From: Allostellaceae bacterium
Lineage (GTDB): Bacteria; Pseudomonadota; Alphaproteobacteria; ATCC43930; CGMCC-115725
Assembly (NCBI GenBank): GCA_025451725.1
Contig: JANWJX010000002.1
Coordinates: 1-42,408, forward strand
Length of the DNA stretch: 42,408 nucleotides
Direction: 5' to 3'
Below the pieces are notes generated by a model, which searched no databases, was not told the DNA's origin, and saw nothing but the letters and a program-made list of their open reading frames with translations. A program made the translations under genes and the position numbers. Position 1 is the stretch's first letter. Each line of letters begins with the position of its first letter. This document shows positions 24,548-37,378 of this stretch, piece by piece.

Positions 24548-26464
24548 ATGAACACACTTCCCCTGCGCCTTCTCGTCATCGAGGACGCACCCGACGACGC
24601 GGAATTGCTGCGGCTCGAACTGCGCCGCGCCGGTTACGACGTCACCATGCGCCGGGTCGAGACCCTGGACGGCATGGAATCCGCCCTCGAGGAGCACGAA
24701 TGGGACCTCGTCGTGTCCGACCATTCGATGCCGGGCATGACGTCGTTCAGCGCGCTCGGCGTGTTGCGCGAGCATAATCTCGACCTGCCCTTCATCATCT
24801 TTTCCGGCGGCATCGGCGAGGAAGAAGCCGTCGCGGCGATGCGCGCCGGCGCCAAGGATTACGTCATGAAGGGCAATGTCGCTCGCCTCGTGCCGGCGAT
24901 ATCGCGCGAACTGAAACAGGCCGAGGCGCGCCGCCAGCGCCGCGCCGCCGAGGCCGCGATCCGCGAACTGCAGCAGATGCGCGAGTTCGCGCTGGAATCG
25001 GCGCATATCGGTGAATGGGAAATCGACCTCGCCACCCGCGCCTTCCGTCCCTCGCCGCGCTTTTTCCGCTTGTTCGGCTTCGCAACGCCGCCGGAAAGCT
25101 GGAGCTACGAGGACGCGATGGCGCAGATCGCGCCCGACGACCGGCCGCGCGTCGACGACGCCTTTCGCCGCGCGCTCGACGGGGAAGAGGAAATCGACAT
25201 CGAATTCCGCATCACTTGGCGCGACGGCACGCTTCATTGGGTTTGGGCGCGGGCGCGCCGTTTCATGCCGGAACGCCGCCCGCCGGTGCTCGCCGGCATC
25301 GTGGTCGATATCGGCCAGCGCAAAGAAACCGAGGCGCAGCTTCACCAGGCGCTGAAAATGGAGGCGATCGGCCAGCTTACCGGCGGCATCGCGCACGATT
25401 TCAACAATCTGCTGACCGTGATCCTGGGCAATAGCGGCCTGCTTCAGGAAGCGGTCGGCGACGACCCGGAAATGACCGAGCTGGTCGACAGCATTCATGC
25501 CGCGGGGCGCAGCGGCGCCGAGCTGACCAAACGCCTCCTCGCCTTCGCCCGGCAACAGCCCCTGCAGATGCGGGAGATCGATCTCGGCAAGTATCTCAGC
25601 GAGGCGGCGCCGCTGCTGCGCCAACCGCTCGGGCCGGACATTTCGCTCGACTTCACCGTCGAGCCCGACATGCCGCCCGTGCGCATCGACCCAAGCCAAC
25701 TGTCGATGGTGCTGCTCAATCTTGTCATCAACGCGCGCGACGCCATGCCGGTCGGCGGCGGCATCACGATCGTTGCCGAACGTGTGAAATCCCCGCTTGA
25801 GGAGTTTGAGGGCGCGTTCGTGCGACTGGCGGTCACCGATACCGGCACCGGTATGCCGCCCGACGTCGCGGCGCGCGCCATCGAACCGTTCTTCACCACC
25901 AAGGAAGTCGGCAAAGGCACGGGACTGGGCCTGTCGATGGTTTACGGCTTCGTCCGCCAGTCGGGCGGGCACATGTCGATCGACAGCAAGCCCGGCCAAG
26001 GGACCGTCATCAACATCTGCCTGCCCAGCGTCCTCGTGGCGAGGCTCGACCAACAGACCCAGGAACTCGCGCCGGTCGCGGCGGCCCCGCGCCTCACCAC
26101 CATTCTCGTGGTCGACGACGACCGCGCGGTGCGCGGGTTCTTAGTCGCGGTCGCGCGCGGCCTCGGCCATCGCGTGATCGAGGCCGCTGACGGCGCGGAG
26201 GCATTGGCGGCGTTGTCGGTCGCACCCGAGATCGAGCTTCTGTTCAGCGACGTCGCCATGCCCAATGGCATGACCGGCTACGAGCTGGCGGCGACGGCGC
26301 GGCAGAAACGGCCTGGCCTCAAGATCCTGCTCACGTCGGGCTTCCCGGCGAAAGACGTGCTGCAACGCGCGGCGCTCGACCCTGACATCCGCGTGCTGCA
26401 AAAACCCTACGATCCGTCGGAGCTCGCCGCCAACATCGCGCAGGCGCTGGGGGATCGTCGGTGA
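24548..26464 (+). CDS. Hybrid histidine kinase: REC-PAS-HisKA-HATPase-REC
   Basis: This is a soluble protein of about 638 residues without membrane helices. The N-terminal receiver has [11 protein letters not shown] and the phospho-acceptor Asp in [14 protein letters not shown]_3-like domain follows ([13 protein letters not shown]...). The HisKA His is in [15 protein letters not shown]. The HATPase has VINARDAM (N box), TDTGTGMPP (G1) and [11 protein letters not shown] (G2). A C-terminal receiver has LVVDDDRA and [17 protein letters not shown] lies before ATG 24548. The stop overlaps the next kinase start by 4 nt (GTGA). The two receivers suggest it both receives and passes phosphate in a relay with the two genes behind it. 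Confidence 0.9.
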   Translation: MNTLPLRLLVIEDAPDDAELLRLELRRAGYDVTMRRVETLDGMESALEEHEWDLVVSDHSMPGMTSFSALGVLREHNLDLPFIIFSGGIGEEEAVAAMRAGAKDYVMKGNVARLVPAISRELKQAEARRQRRAAEAAIRELQQMREFALESAHIGEWEIDLATRAFRPSPRFFRLFGFATPPESWSYEDAMAQIAPDDRPRVDDAFRRALDGEEEIDIEFRITWRDGTLHWVWARARRFMPERRPPVLAGIVVDIGQRKETEAQLHQALKMEAIGQLTGGIAHDFNNLLTVILGNSGLLQEAVGDDPEMTELVDSIHAAGRSGAELTKRLLAFARQQPLQMREIDLGKYLSEAAPLLRQPLGPDISLDFTVEPDMPPVRIDPSQLSMVLLNLVINARDAMPVGGGITIVAERVKSPLEEFEGAFVRLAVTDTGTGMPPDVAARAIEPFFTTKEVGKGTGLGLSMVYGFVRQSGGHMSIDSKPGQGTVINICLPSVLVARLDQQTQELAPVAAAPRLTTILVVDDDRAVRGFLVAVARGLGHRVIEAADGAEALAALSVAPEIELLFSDVAMPNGMTGYELAATARQKRPGLKILLTSGFPAKDVLQRAALDPDIRVLQKPYDPSELAANIAQALGDRR

Positions 26465-27282
26465 CGCTGGTTTTGGCGCTGATCGCCGTCGCGGCGCTGA
26501 TTTGCGTCATCTTGTTCCTCGGCCACCAGCTTCAACGCTTGCGCGTCGCGCTCGCCCTGAGCGACGCGCGGCTCGACCGGGCGCTTCAAGATATGCGCGC
26601 GGCCAGCGCCGAACTCGAGTCGTTCTCCTACACCGTGGCGCACGACCTGCGCGCGCCATTGCGCGCCATCGACGGATTTTCGCGCGCGCTGATCGAGGAT
26701 TTCGGCGGCGAGCTCGAACCCGAGGCGGCGCGACTGCTCGGCACCGTCCGGCGCAACAGCATGCGCATGGGCGCGCTGATGGACGACCTGCTCGGTTTTT
26801 CACGACTGTTGCGTCAGCCCCTGCACAAAAGCCGGATCGAGCCCGCCGCGATTGTACGCCGCGTGATCGAGGAGGGCGCCGGCATGGCGCAAGGCCGCGA
26901 CATTGCCTTCGCGATCGGCGCGCTGCCGCCGTGCGAGGCCGACCCGGCGCTGGCGACGCGCGTGTTCGCCGAGCTGATCGGCAACGCCGTCAAGTTCACG
27001 GCCAAGGCCCCGGGCGCGCGCATTGAGATCGGCAGTCGCGAGCAGGACGGCCGTACCGTGTATGTCGTCGCCGACAACGGCACCGGCTTCGACATGGCGT
27101 TCGCCGGCAAACTGTTCGGTGTGTTCCAGCGCCTGCATCGCGCGGAGGACTTCGACGGCAACGGCGTGGGGCTCGCTATCGCGCAGCGCATCGTGCATCG
27201 CCATGGCGGCGAGATCTGGACCGAGGCCGCGCCGGATCAAGGCGCGATCTTTTCTTTCACCCTCGAAGGACGCGCGCCATGA
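26461..27282 (+). CDS. Membrane-anchored sensor histidine kinase
   Basis: This is a 273-residue protein. One N-terminal transmembrane helix (LVLALIAVAALICVILFLG) leads into a coiled linker and the kinase core. The phospho-His is in VAHDLRAPLRAIDGFS near residue 60. ELIGNAVKFT, DNGTGFDMAFAGKLFGVF and GNGVGLAIAQRI are the N, G1 and G2 boxes. This resembles kinases paired with cyanobacterial-phytochrome-type or light/redox regulators. No periplasmic sensor loop is visible, so input may come from the partner kinase. The GTG start overlaps the preceding stop, and the last codons overlap the response regulator start (ATGA). Confidence 0.9.
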   Translation: MTLVLALIAVAALICVILFLGHQLQRLRVALALSDARLDRALQDMRAASAELESFSYTVAHDLRAPLRAIDGFSRALIEDFGGELEPEAARLLGTVRRNSMRMGALMDDLLGFSRLLRQPLHKSRIEPAAIVRRVIEEGAGMAQGRDIAFAIGALPPCEADPALATRVFAELIGNAVKFTAKAPGARIEIGSREQDGRTVYVVADNGTGFDMAFAGKLFGVFQRLHRAEDFDGNGVGLAIAQRIVHRHGGEIWTEAAPDQGAIFSFTLEGRAP

Positions 27283-27716
27283 ACCCGGTCGAGATCATGC
27301 TGGTCGAGGACAATCCCGACGATGTCGAGCTGACGGTGCGGGCGCTGCGCAAGAGCAATTTCACCAACCCGATCCGGGTGCTGCGCGACGGCGCCGAGGC
27401 GCTCGACTATCTGTTCGGCATCGGGACCGATGGCAAACCCAACATGAATGCCGCGCCCGTTGTGCTGCTGCTCGACCTGAAACTGCCCAAGGTCAACGGC
27501 GCCGAAGTGCTGCAAAAGGTCAAAAACGACCCGCGCACCCGGACGATTCCGGTGGTGGTGCTGACCTCCTCGCGCGAGGAGCGCGATCTCCACGAGACCT
27601 ACAAGCTCGGCGCCAATTCCTACATCGTGAAGCCGGTCGATTTCGAGCAATTCAACCGGGCGGTCAACCAGATCGGCATGTACTGGCTGTTGATTAACCA
27701 GCAGCCGGCGGGGTGA
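27279..27716 (+). CDS. Single-domain response regulator (Rcp1-like)
   Basis: This is a 145-residue lone receiver. The acidic pocket is [13 protein letters not shown], the phospho-acceptor Asp is in [12 protein letters not shown] near residue 65, the Thr/Ser switch is in [11 protein letters not shown] and the Lys is in [10 protein letters not shown]. No DNA-binding or enzymatic output is fused, so it works as a phosphate shuttle or by protein contact. Family members of this length serve as partners of bacteriophytochrome-type kinases. It is the last member of the coupled three-gene relay and ends 70 nt before hisB. Confidence 0.92.
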   Translation: MNPVEIMLVEDNPDDVELTVRALRKSNFTNPIRVLRDGAEALDYLFGIGTDGKPNMNAAPVVLLLDLKLPKVNGAEVLQKVKNDPRTRTIPVVVLTSSREERDLHETYKLGANSYIVKPVDFEQFNRAVNQIGMYWLLINQQPAG

Positions 27717-27786
27717 GTCTGGCGACCCGGCGCGGCATTTGTTACAAGTTGCGCGCCGGATTTTCAGCCCCGGCCGGAGACTTGCC

Positions 27787-28425
27787 TTGCCCAAGGCCTT
27801 TGCATCGCCGCGCCACAAGACGTCGGGCCGTGTCGCCACCGTCGAGCGCAACACGCGCGAGACGCGAATCGGCGCGACCATCAACCTCGACGGCACCGGC
27901 CAGTATCAGGTGTCGACCGGGATCGGCTTCCTCGACCACATGATCGAACAGATTTCGCGCCACAGCCTGATCGACATTGAGTTGCAGGCAAAGGGCGATC
28001 TCCACATCGACTATCACCACACCACCGAGGACACCGGCTATGTCATCGGCGAGGCGGTGTCGAAGGCGCTGGGCGACCGCGCCGGTATCGCGCGTTGGGG
28101 CGAGGCGCTGGTGCCGATGGACGAGACGCTGACGCGGGTCGCGCTCGACTGCTCCAACCGGCCGTATCTGATCTGGCGGGTCAACGTGCCGAAGCCAAAA
28201 CTCGGCGAGATGGACACCGAACTGTTCAAGGAATGGTTCCAGGCCTTCGCCCAGTCGGCGGGCGTGACCTTGCACATCGAGAATCTCTATGGCGAGAACA
28301 GCCATCACATCGTCGAGTCCTGCTACAAGGGCCTGGCGCGCGCGTTGCGCATGGCGGTGGAGATCGACCCGCGCCGCGGCAACACGGTGCCTTCGACCAA
28401 GGGCGTGCTCGGCGGAAGTCTGTAA
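27787..28425 (+). CDS. hisB: Imidazoleglycerol-phosphate dehydratase
   Basis: This is a 212-residue single-function His[25 protein letters not shown] and [15 protein letters not shown] carry the manganese-binding His/Glu residues. It dehydrates imidazole glycerol phosphate to imidazole acetol phosphate. TTG 27787 is chosen because GGAGA lies 6 nt upstream; the frame could extend to 27739 without a site. The chosen start still gives about 10 residues more than typical HisB before the conserved TVERNT. hisH begins directly after the TAA. The gene opens the histidine cluster. Confidence 0.93.
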   Translation: MPKAFASPRHKTSGRVATVERNTRETRIGATINLDGTGQYQVSTGIGFLDHMIEQISRHSLIDIELQAKGDLHIDYHHTTEDTGYVIGEAVSKALGDRAGIARWGEALVPMDETLTRVALDCSNRPYLIWRVNVPKPKLGEMDTELFKEWFQAFAQSAGVTLHIENLYGENSHHIVESCYKGLARALRMAVEIDPRRGNTVPSTKGVLGGSL

Positions 28426-29067
28426 ATGATCGTCGCCATCGTCGATTACGGCTCGGGCAATCTGCGCTCGGCCGCCAAGGCGCTTGAGCGCGCGGCGCGC
28501 GAAGCGGGCCTCACGGCGGAGATCGCGGTCACCGGCGACGCGGCGAAAGTCCGCGCCGCCGAGCGCATCGTGCTGCCCGGCGTCGGCGCCTTCGCCGACT
28601 GCAAGCGAGGGCTTGCGGCGCTTCCCGGCATGATCGAGACACTGAACGAACAGGTGATCAAGGGCGGCAAGCCTTTCCTCGGCATCTGCGTCGGTATGCA
28701 GCTCATGGCAACGCGCGGCCTCGAATTCGAGCCCGTGGCGGGGCTCGACTGGATCAAGGGCGATGTCGCAAAACTGACGCCGTCCGATCCGACCCTCAAG
28801 ATTCCACATATGGGCTGGAACCAGTTGCAAATGCGCGGCGCGCATCCGGTTTTCGCCGGAATTGCGCCGGGCGCGCATGCCTATTTCGTGCACTCTTACG
28901 GATTCAATTGCGCCGATCCCAAGCACATCGTCGCCACGGTCGATTATGGCGGGCCGGTGACGGCCGCGATCGGCCGCGACAATCTGGTCGGCACCCAGTT
29001 CCATCCGGAAAAGAGCCAGGAGACGGGCTTGCGCATCCTTACCAATTTCCTGGGATGGCGGCCGTGA
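28426..29067 (+). CDS. hisH: Imidazole glycerol phosphate synthase, glutamine amidotransferase subunit
   Basis: This is a 213-residue class I amidotransferase. The catalytic triad is visible: Cys in [11 protein letters not shown] and His-x-Glu in FHPEKSQ. It supplies ammonia from glutamine to HisF. The start ATG immediately follows the hisB stop, and the end overlaps hisA by 13 nt or 4 nt depending on the hisA start. HisF is encoded 1.7 kb downstream, with a foreign gene between. Confidence 0.95.
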   Translation: MIVAIVDYGSGNLRSAAKALERAAREAGLTAEIAVTGDAAKVRAAERIVLPGVGAFADCKRGLAALPGMIETLNEQVIKGGKPFLGICVGMQLMATRGLEFEPVAGLDWIKGDVAKLTPSDPTLKIPHMGWNQLQMRGAHPVFAGIAPGAHAYFVHSYGFNCADPKHIVATVDYGGPVTAAIGRDNLVGTQFHPEKSQETGLRILTNFLGWRP

Positions 29068-29783
29068 TCCTCTATCCCGCCATCGACCTCAAAGGCGGAA
29101 AGTGCGTGCGCCTTTTGCGCGGCGACATGGACAAAGCGACCGTATTCAACGCCGACCCCGCCGCGCAGGCCCGCGCCTTTGCAGCCGCGGGAGCAAAGTG
29201 GTTGCACATCGTCGATCTGGACGGCGCGATCGCGGGAAAAGCGGTCAATGAAAGCGCCATTTTATCCATCCTCGGCGCGGCGACAGTGCCGGTGCAGCTC
29301 GGCGGCGGGGTGCGCGATCGCCAAGCCATCGCGCGCTGGCTCGGCGCCGGTATGGCGCGCGTCATTCTCGGCACCGCTGCGCTCAACGATCCCGCTTTGG
29401 TCAGGAGCGCGGCGCGGGAATTTCCCGGCCGCGTCGCGGTCGGCATCGACGCGCGGCACGGCAAGGTCGCGGTGCGCGGCTGGGTCGAGACCAGCGACAT
29501 CGCGGCGCTGGACCTCGCGCGGCGCTTCGAGGACGCGGGCGTCGCCGCCATCGTCTATACCGACATCGAGCGCGACGGCACGATGCAGGGCGTCAACGTC
29601 GAAGCCACCGCCGCACTGGCCAAAACCGTCGCTATTCCGGTGATCGCGTCTGGCGGCATTTCGTCGCTCGACGATCTGCGGGCGCTGAAGGCGCGTCAAA
29701 TTCCGGGCGCGATTCTCGGCCGCGCACTATATGAAGGCCGGATCGATCTCGGTGAAGCGTTGACGGTAGCGGGCGGACAATGA
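29055..29783 (+). CDS. hisA: ProFAR isomerase (phosphoribosylformimino-AICAR-P isomerase)
   Basis: This TIM-barrel protein is 242 residues from ATG 29055. [16 protein letters not shown] holds the first catalytic Asp, QLGGGVRD and [10 protein letters not shown] the phosphate loop and second Asp. It isomerises ProFAR to PRFAR. GTG 29064 would give the common MILYPAID start with a 4-nt GTGA overlap to hisH and is equally credible. The last codons overlap the epimerase start (ATGA). Confidence 0.94.
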   Translation: MAAVILYPAIDLKGGKCVRLLRGDMDKATVFNADPAAQARAFAAAGAKWLHIVDLDGAIAGKAVNESAILSILGAATVPVQLGGGVRDRQAIARWLGAGMARVILGTAALNDPALVRSAAREFPGRVAVGIDARHGKVAVRGWVETSDIAALDLARRFEDAGVAAIVYTDIERDGTMQGVNVEATAALAKTVAIPVIASGGISSLDDLRALKARQIPGAILGRALYEGRIDLGEALTVAGGQ

Positions 29784-30763
29784 GGATTCTGGTTACCGGC
29801 AGTTCGGGGCATCTCGGCGAGGCGCTGGTCCGCACCCTGCGCGAATTGCAGCAGGAAGTGGTCGGGCTCGATATTCTGCCCTCGCCCTTCACGTTGCAGG
29901 TCGGGTCGGTCGCCGACCGCGCGGCGGTGAAGCGCGCCATGAACGGGGTGCAGGCGGTGTTCCATACCGCGACGCTGCACAAGCCGCATGTCGCGACCCA
30001 TAGCCCCCAGGACTTCATCGATACCAACATTTCCGGCACGCTCAATCTTCTGGAAGAAGCCGTCGCTGAGAAGGTCGGCGCCTTCATCTATACCAGCACC
30101 ACCAGTGTGTTCGGCGACGCGATGTCGCCGCCCGAGGGCGCGCCTGCGGCCTGGATCACCGAGGACGTGTCGCCGGTGCCGAAAAACATCTATGGCGTCA
30201 CCAAAGCGGCGGCCGAGGATTTGTGCCAGCTATTCCATCGCAACCAGGGCCTCAACTGCATTGTGCTGCGCACCTCGCGCTTCTTCCCCGAGGCGGATGA
30301 CAATCGCGATGTGCGCGAGGCTTATGCGGACGGCAACGTCAAGGCCAATGAATTCCTCCATCGGCGCGTCGACGTCGCCGACGTGGTAAGCGCGCATCTG
30401 CTTGCTTCGCAACACGCCGAGAGGCTCGGCTTCCGCAAATACATCATTTCGGCGACCACGCCGTTCACCCGCGACGATCTCGCCGAGCTGCGTACCGATG
30501 CGACGCGCACCGTCAGCCGCCGCGCACCCGGCTGGGAAGCGGAATATGCACGGCGCGGCTGGAAAATGTTTCCGAGCATCGGGCGCGTCTATGTCAACGA
30601 CCGCGCGCGACAGGAACTGGGCTGGCGGCCGCGCTACGATTTCGCGCGCGTGCTGGCGTCGCTTCGGGCCAACGAGGACCCGCGCAGCGCACTGGCGCAG
30701 GCGATCGGCTCCAAGGGCTATCACGACCGCGTCTTCGTGAACGAACCTTATCCGGTGGAATGA
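29780..30763 (+). CDS. NAD-dependent epimerase/dehydratase (extended SDR) inside the his cluster
   Basis: This is a 327-residue extended SDR. The NAD-binding motif is [12 protein letters not shown] (residues 6-17), with the Ser/Thr region [10 protein letters not shown] and the catalytic Tyr-Lys pair in [13 protein letters not shown]. It resembles UDP-sugar 4-epimerases and related nucleoside-diphosphate-sugar enzymes, but the substrate cannot be read. Translation is coupled to hisA by a 4-nt overlap, and hisF follows 7 nt after, so it is firmly inside the operon. No known histidine-pathway step needs it. It could be a hitchhiker from sugar metabolism or have a local role. Confidence 0.85.
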   Translation: MRILVTGSSGHLGEALVRTLRELQQEVVGLDILPSPFTLQVGSVADRAAVKRAMNGVQAVFHTATLHKPHVATHSPQDFIDTNISGTLNLLEEAVAEKVGAFIYTSTTSVFGDAMSPPEGAPAAWITEDVSPVPKNIYGVTKAAAEDLCQLFHRNQGLNCIVLRTSRFFPEADDNRDVREAYADGNVKANEFLHRRVDVADVVSAHLLASQHAERLGFRKYIISATTPFTRDDLAELRTDATRTVSRRAPGWEAEYARRGWKMFPSIGRVYVNDRARQELGWRPRYDFARVLASLRANEDPRSALAQAIGSKGYHDRVFVNEPYPVE

Positions 30764-30770
30764 GCATCGC

Positions 30771-31526
30771 ATGCTGAAAATGCGCGTCATTCCCTGCCTC
30801 GACGTCACTGCCGGGCGCGTGGTGAAGGGCGTCAATTTCGTCGATCTGGTCGATGCCGGCGATCCCGTCGAGCAGGCGCGGCTTTACGACAAGGAAGGCG
30901 CGGACGAGCTGTGCTTTCTCGATATCACCGCGTCGTCGGACAATCGGGACACGCTCTACGATGTGGTAGCGCGCACCGCCGAGCAATGTTTCATGCCGCT
31001 GACGGTCGGCGGCGGCGTGCGCACGCTCGACGACATCCGCAAGCTGCTGCTCGCCGGCGCCGATAAGACGTCGATCAACACCGCGGCGGTGGCGCGGCCG
31101 GAGTTCGTCGCCGAAGCCGCCGAGAAATTCGGCAGCCAATGCATCGTCGTCGCAATCGATGCCAAGCAGACCGGCCCCGACAACTGGCAAGTGTTCACCC
31201 ATGGCGGGCGGCGCGCCACCGGCATCGACGCGGTCGAATGGGCGAGACGCATGGTCGCGGCCGGCGCGGGCGAAATTCTTTTGACCTCGATGGACCGCGA
31301 CGGCACCAAGCGCGGTTTTGATATTCCGTTAACCAGAACCGTCGCCGACGCGGTGCCCGTGCCGGTGATCGCGTCCGGCGGGGTCGGAACCCTCGGCCAT
31401 CTCGTGGAAGGCATCAGGGACGGTCACGCCACCGCTGTGCTGGCGGCGTCGATTTTCCATTTCGGGACGTATCGGATCGCGGAAGCAAAAGCCGAATTGA
31501 GCCGCGCGGGCATCGCCGTCCGCTGA
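30771..31526 (+). CDS. hisF: Imidazole glycerol phosphate synthase, cyclase subunit
   Basis: This is a 251-residue TIM barrel. [16 protein letters not shown] carries the catalytic Asp near residue 14, [11 protein letters not shown] the first phosphate loop and [14 protein letters not shown] the second catalytic Asp. It joins PRFAR with ammonia from HisH to give imidazole glycerol phosphate and AICAR. ATG 30780 (MRVIPCLD) is an alternative start nearer the family norm. The 104-nt gap to the next gene has no clear terminator. Confidence 0.95.
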   Translation: MLKMRVIPCLDVTAGRVVKGVNFVDLVDAGDPVEQARLYDKEGADELCFLDITASSDNRDTLYDVVARTAEQCFMPLTVGGGVRTLDDIRKLLLAGADKTSINTAAVARPEFVAEAAEKFGSQCIVVAIDAKQTGPDNWQVFTHGGRRATGIDAVEWARRMVAAGAGEILLTSMDRDGTKRGFDIPLTRTVADAVPVPVIASGGVGTLGHLVEGIRDGHATAVLAASIFHFGTYRIAEAKAELSRAGIAVR

Positions 31527-31630
31527 CCTTTCCGTTTGTTAATCATCGCTCAATGACTCAGGGGTAAAGATTATCCGGTATTCGACGAATCTCGCGTCGG
31601 GCGGGGGCGTCTGAGCCAAGAGGTGTTTTT

Positions 31631-32542
31631 TTGCGCAAGACGATTTTCCATGAGGATTGGTGGCTCGACACGGTAGCGCCTGGCCGTTGGGCCCAGGTCG
31701 AAACTGAGCGCGGCTATCTGCGCTACGCCCATCGCAGCAAGATGATGTTTCGCGAAAGCCGGATGCCGCCCCTGACCCGCACGCTCGGTCCGGTCATCAA
31801 TGTCGAGGGCAAGAAGATCGAGTCGCGCCAGCGCGCGATTTTCAGCGCCGTCTCCGAACTCCTGGAAAAGCTCCCCGAATTCGATCACATCACCATGCGG
31901 CTCGATCCTTCCTTCACCGACGTGTTGCCGTTTCAGGCGCACGGCTATCAGGCCAGCGTGCAACACACTTTCCTTGCCGATTGCGCTCAGCCGGAACAGG
32001 CGATTTGGTCCGAAATGCGCGACAAGACCCGGAATATCGTGCGCCGCGCGCAGGACTGTCTGAGCATCGCCGACAACGAGGATGTGGAATCGTTCGCGCG
32101 ATTCTACGCCGCCAATCTCGAGGAAAAATCTTACGTCGATATGCGCCTTGTCTCCGCGGTCTACGAGGCGGCGCGAGCGCATAACCAGGCACACATCCTC
32201 GCCGCCACGGACGCCAAGGGCGAAATCCACGCCCAGACCATGTTCGTCTGGGACGATCACTCCTATTACTATTACCTCTCGAGCCGCCACGAGAAGATCG
32301 CGCATGCCGGCGCGGTCAGCGCTCTGGTTTGGGCCGGGATGCAGCACGCGCACCAGCTCGGCCTGACATTCGATTTCGACGGTGTCACCAGCCAGTCGCG
32401 CTATCAGTTCATGGTCGGGTTCGGCGGCAAGCCGGCGACGCGCTTTGTCGTGCAGAAAGGCGCGTTGCTGTTCGACGCCCAGCGCACCGCCCGCCAATTC
32501 ACCGATCGCCTGCGCGGCCGCCCGGTCTTCACGTTCTCGTAA
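31631..32542 (+). CDS. GNAT/FemAB-like acyltransferase family protein
   Basis: This is a 303-residue protein. EDWWLDTVAPGRWAQ at the N-terminus and a C-terminal half (FARFYAANLEEKSY, AATDAKGEIHAQTMFVWD, SALVWAGMQHAHQLGL, DFDGVTSQSRYQFMVGFGG) resemble the FemAB/Acetyltransf_6 group. Members of that group move aminoacyl or acyl groups to amines in cell-wall or peptide products. The start is TTG 31631, preceded by AGAGG and a seven-T run that includes its own first two bases, so local slippage is conceivable. ATG alternatives lie far inside. It sits between hisF and hisE. A role in histidine synthesis is not known. The acceptor is unpredictable. Confidence 0.72.
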   Translation: MRKTIFHEDWWLDTVAPGRWAQVETERGYLRYAHRSKMMFRESRMPPLTRTLGPVINVEGKKIESRQRAIFSAVSELLEKLPEFDHITMRLDPSFTDVLPFQAHGYQASVQHTFLADCAQPEQAIWSEMRDKTRNIVRRAQDCLSIADNEDVESFARFYAANLEEKSYVDMRLVSAVYEAARAHNQAHILAATDAKGEIHAQTMFVWDDHSYYYYLSSRHEKIAHAGAVSALVWAGMQHAHQLGLTFDFDGVTSQSRYQFMVGFGGKPATRFVVQKGALLFDAQRTARQFTDRLRGRPVFTFS

Positions 32543-32565
32543 TATCGGCCTCAATCGCCGGCGCT

Positions 32566-32639
32566 GTTGATGCCGCCGCGACATGCCACCCGGCATGTCG
32601 CGGGCCGAACGTCCGGGTGGACGTTCGGAAGGCATCAAC
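32566..32639. other. Three-way junction with complementary (kissing) tetraloops
   Basis: GTTGATGCC (32566-32574) pairs with GGCATCAAC (32631-32639) and encloses two perfect hairpins. Hairpin 1 is a 12-bp stem (32576-32587 with 32592-32603) with loop ACCC. Hairpin 2 is a 10-bp stem (32605-32614 with 32619-32628) with loop GGGT. Only 1, 1 and 2 bases remain unpaired at the junction. ACCC and GGGT are complementary, and the flanking CCACCCGG and CCGGGTGG are exact reverse complements. The element lies between the FemAB-like gene and hisE. Confidence 0.85.
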
Positions 32640-32702
32640 CCGCTTGCTTGGTCCCGCGCCTGCCTGCTGACGCGGCGGGCGCAAATATGCTAGCGAAAGG
32701 GC

Positions 32703-33038
32703 ATGTCCCGACCCGACGGCTCCACTCTCGACAAGCTCCATGACGTGATCGCGTCGCGCCGCGGCGCGGATCCGGCCCAGTCCTATAGCGCCAAATTGCT
32801 GGAAGGCGGCGCATCCGCCATCGCCAAGAAGCTCGGCGAGGAAGCAGCCGAGACCATTATCGAGGCGGTCAAAGGCGACCGCGCGCGCCTCGCCGCCGAA
32901 AGCGCCGATCTGCTCTATCATCTGCTCGCGTTGTGGGTAGCCGCCGGCGTCGCCCCCGAAGAGGTATGGCGCATCCTGGAAGCGCGCGCCGGCACCTCGG
33001 GAATCGCCGAGAAGGCGGCGCGCGACAAGAAAGGCTGA
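32703..33038 (+). CDS. hisE: Phosphoribosyl-ATP pyrophosphatase
   Basis: This is a 111-residue all-alpha MazG-like protein. LLEGGASAIAKKLGEEAAE, KGDRARLAAESADLLYHLL carry the conserved Glu/Asp metal ligands. It hydrolyses phosphoribosyl-ATP to phosphoribosyl-AMP, the second histidine step. hisI is not fused and not in the window. AAAGG precedes ATG 32703 at short spacing. hinT follows within 7 nt, an arrangement common in alphaproteobacteria. Confidence 0.94.
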   Translation: MSRPDGSTLDKLHDVIASRRGADPAQSYSAKLLEGGASAIAKKLGEEAAETIIEAVKGDRARLAAESADLLYHLLALWVAAGVAPEEVWRILEARAGTSGIAEKAARDKKG

Positions 33039-33044
33039 CCTGTG

Positions 33045-33413
33045 ATGGCGTATGACCGCACCAACATCTTCGCCCGGATCCTACGCGGCGAGCTGCCGGC
33101 CAAGAAAATTTACGAAGATGAATATGCCCTGGCCTTTCACGACATTCGGCCGCTCGCGCCGGTCCACGGCTTGGTGATCCCCAAGGGCGAGTACGTCTCG
33201 TTCCACGATTTCGCCGCCAAGGCGGCACCGGCCGAGCTTGCCGGCTTCTTCCGCGCGGTCGGCAAGGCGGCCAAATTATTGGGGGTTACGGACGACGGTT
33301 TCCGACTCCTCGTCAATAACGGCGCCGACGCCCATCAGGAAGTGCCGCATTTCCACGTCCATATTTTCGGCGGCAAGTCCTTGGGCCCGATGCTGCCGCG
33401 TTCCGGCGACTGA
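33045..33413 (+). CDS. hinT: HIT family nucleotide hydrolase (HinT-like)
   Basis: This is a 122-residue HIT protein. NIFARILRGELPAKKIYED is the usual HinT start, and the His triad is EVPHFHVHIFGG near residue 106. It hydrolyses AMP-lysine or other purine nucleoside phosphoramidates. GTG 33042 directly before ATG 33045 is an alternative. The neighbouring hisE supports a housekeeping HinT rather than Fhit. It is probably co-transcribed with hisE. Confidence 0.92.
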   Translation: MAYDRTNIFARILRGELPAKKIYEDEYALAFHDIRPLAPVHGLVIPKGEYVSFHDFAAKAAPAELAGFFRAVGKAAKLLGVTDDGFRLLVNNGADAHQEVPHFHVHIFGGKSLGPMLPRSGD

Positions 33414-33447
33414 GGCGGGCTTTCCCCAAATACCCTCGTTTGTATGG

Positions 33448-33476
33448 TTGACAAATTTTAAACCTTGCCATGCAAA
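33448..33476 (+). promoter_or_regulatory. Putative promoter of the multi-PAS kinase
   Basis: TTGACA (33448-33453) is a perfect -35 element. A weak -10-like TGCAAA begins after a 17-nt spacer at 33471. The region is AT-rich compared with its surroundings. Transcription would begin near 33483, which is close to the start of the leader hairpin. Confidence 0.45.
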
Positions 33477-33480
33477 CATC

Positions 33481-33524
33481 GCTCCTCGGTAGAGCCGCGT
33501 TCGCGGCCGCGCGTAACGAGGAGC
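33481..33524 (+). promoter_or_regulatory. Leader hairpin that masks the Shine-Dalgarno of the multi-PAS kinase
   Basis: GCTCCTCG (33481-33488) is the exact reverse complement of CGAGGAGC (33517-33524). The right arm contains GAGGAG, the ribosome-binding site for ATG 33531. Inside, GCCGC (33494-33498), loop GTTC and GCGGC (33503-33507) make a second stem. The fold would hide the ribosome-binding site until melted or bound. Confidence 0.6.
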
Positions 33525-33530
33525 CCAGTA

Positions 33531-37352
<3,822 letters not shown>

Positions 37353-37378
37353 CGCCGCTTCGGTCTATTTCCCGGCTT

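Noticed and set aside
24467-26053. A 528-codon minus-strand open frame
   Set aside because: It is antisense to the hybrid kinase, with His/Arg-rich shadow composition.
27742-29004. A 420-codon minus-strand open frame
   Set aside because: It is antisense to hisB and hisH, both of which have intact catalytic motifs.
32566-32639. A tRNA-like cloverleaf
   Set aside because: There is no anticodon loop, T-loop or CCA end. The element has only two arms with 4-nt loops.
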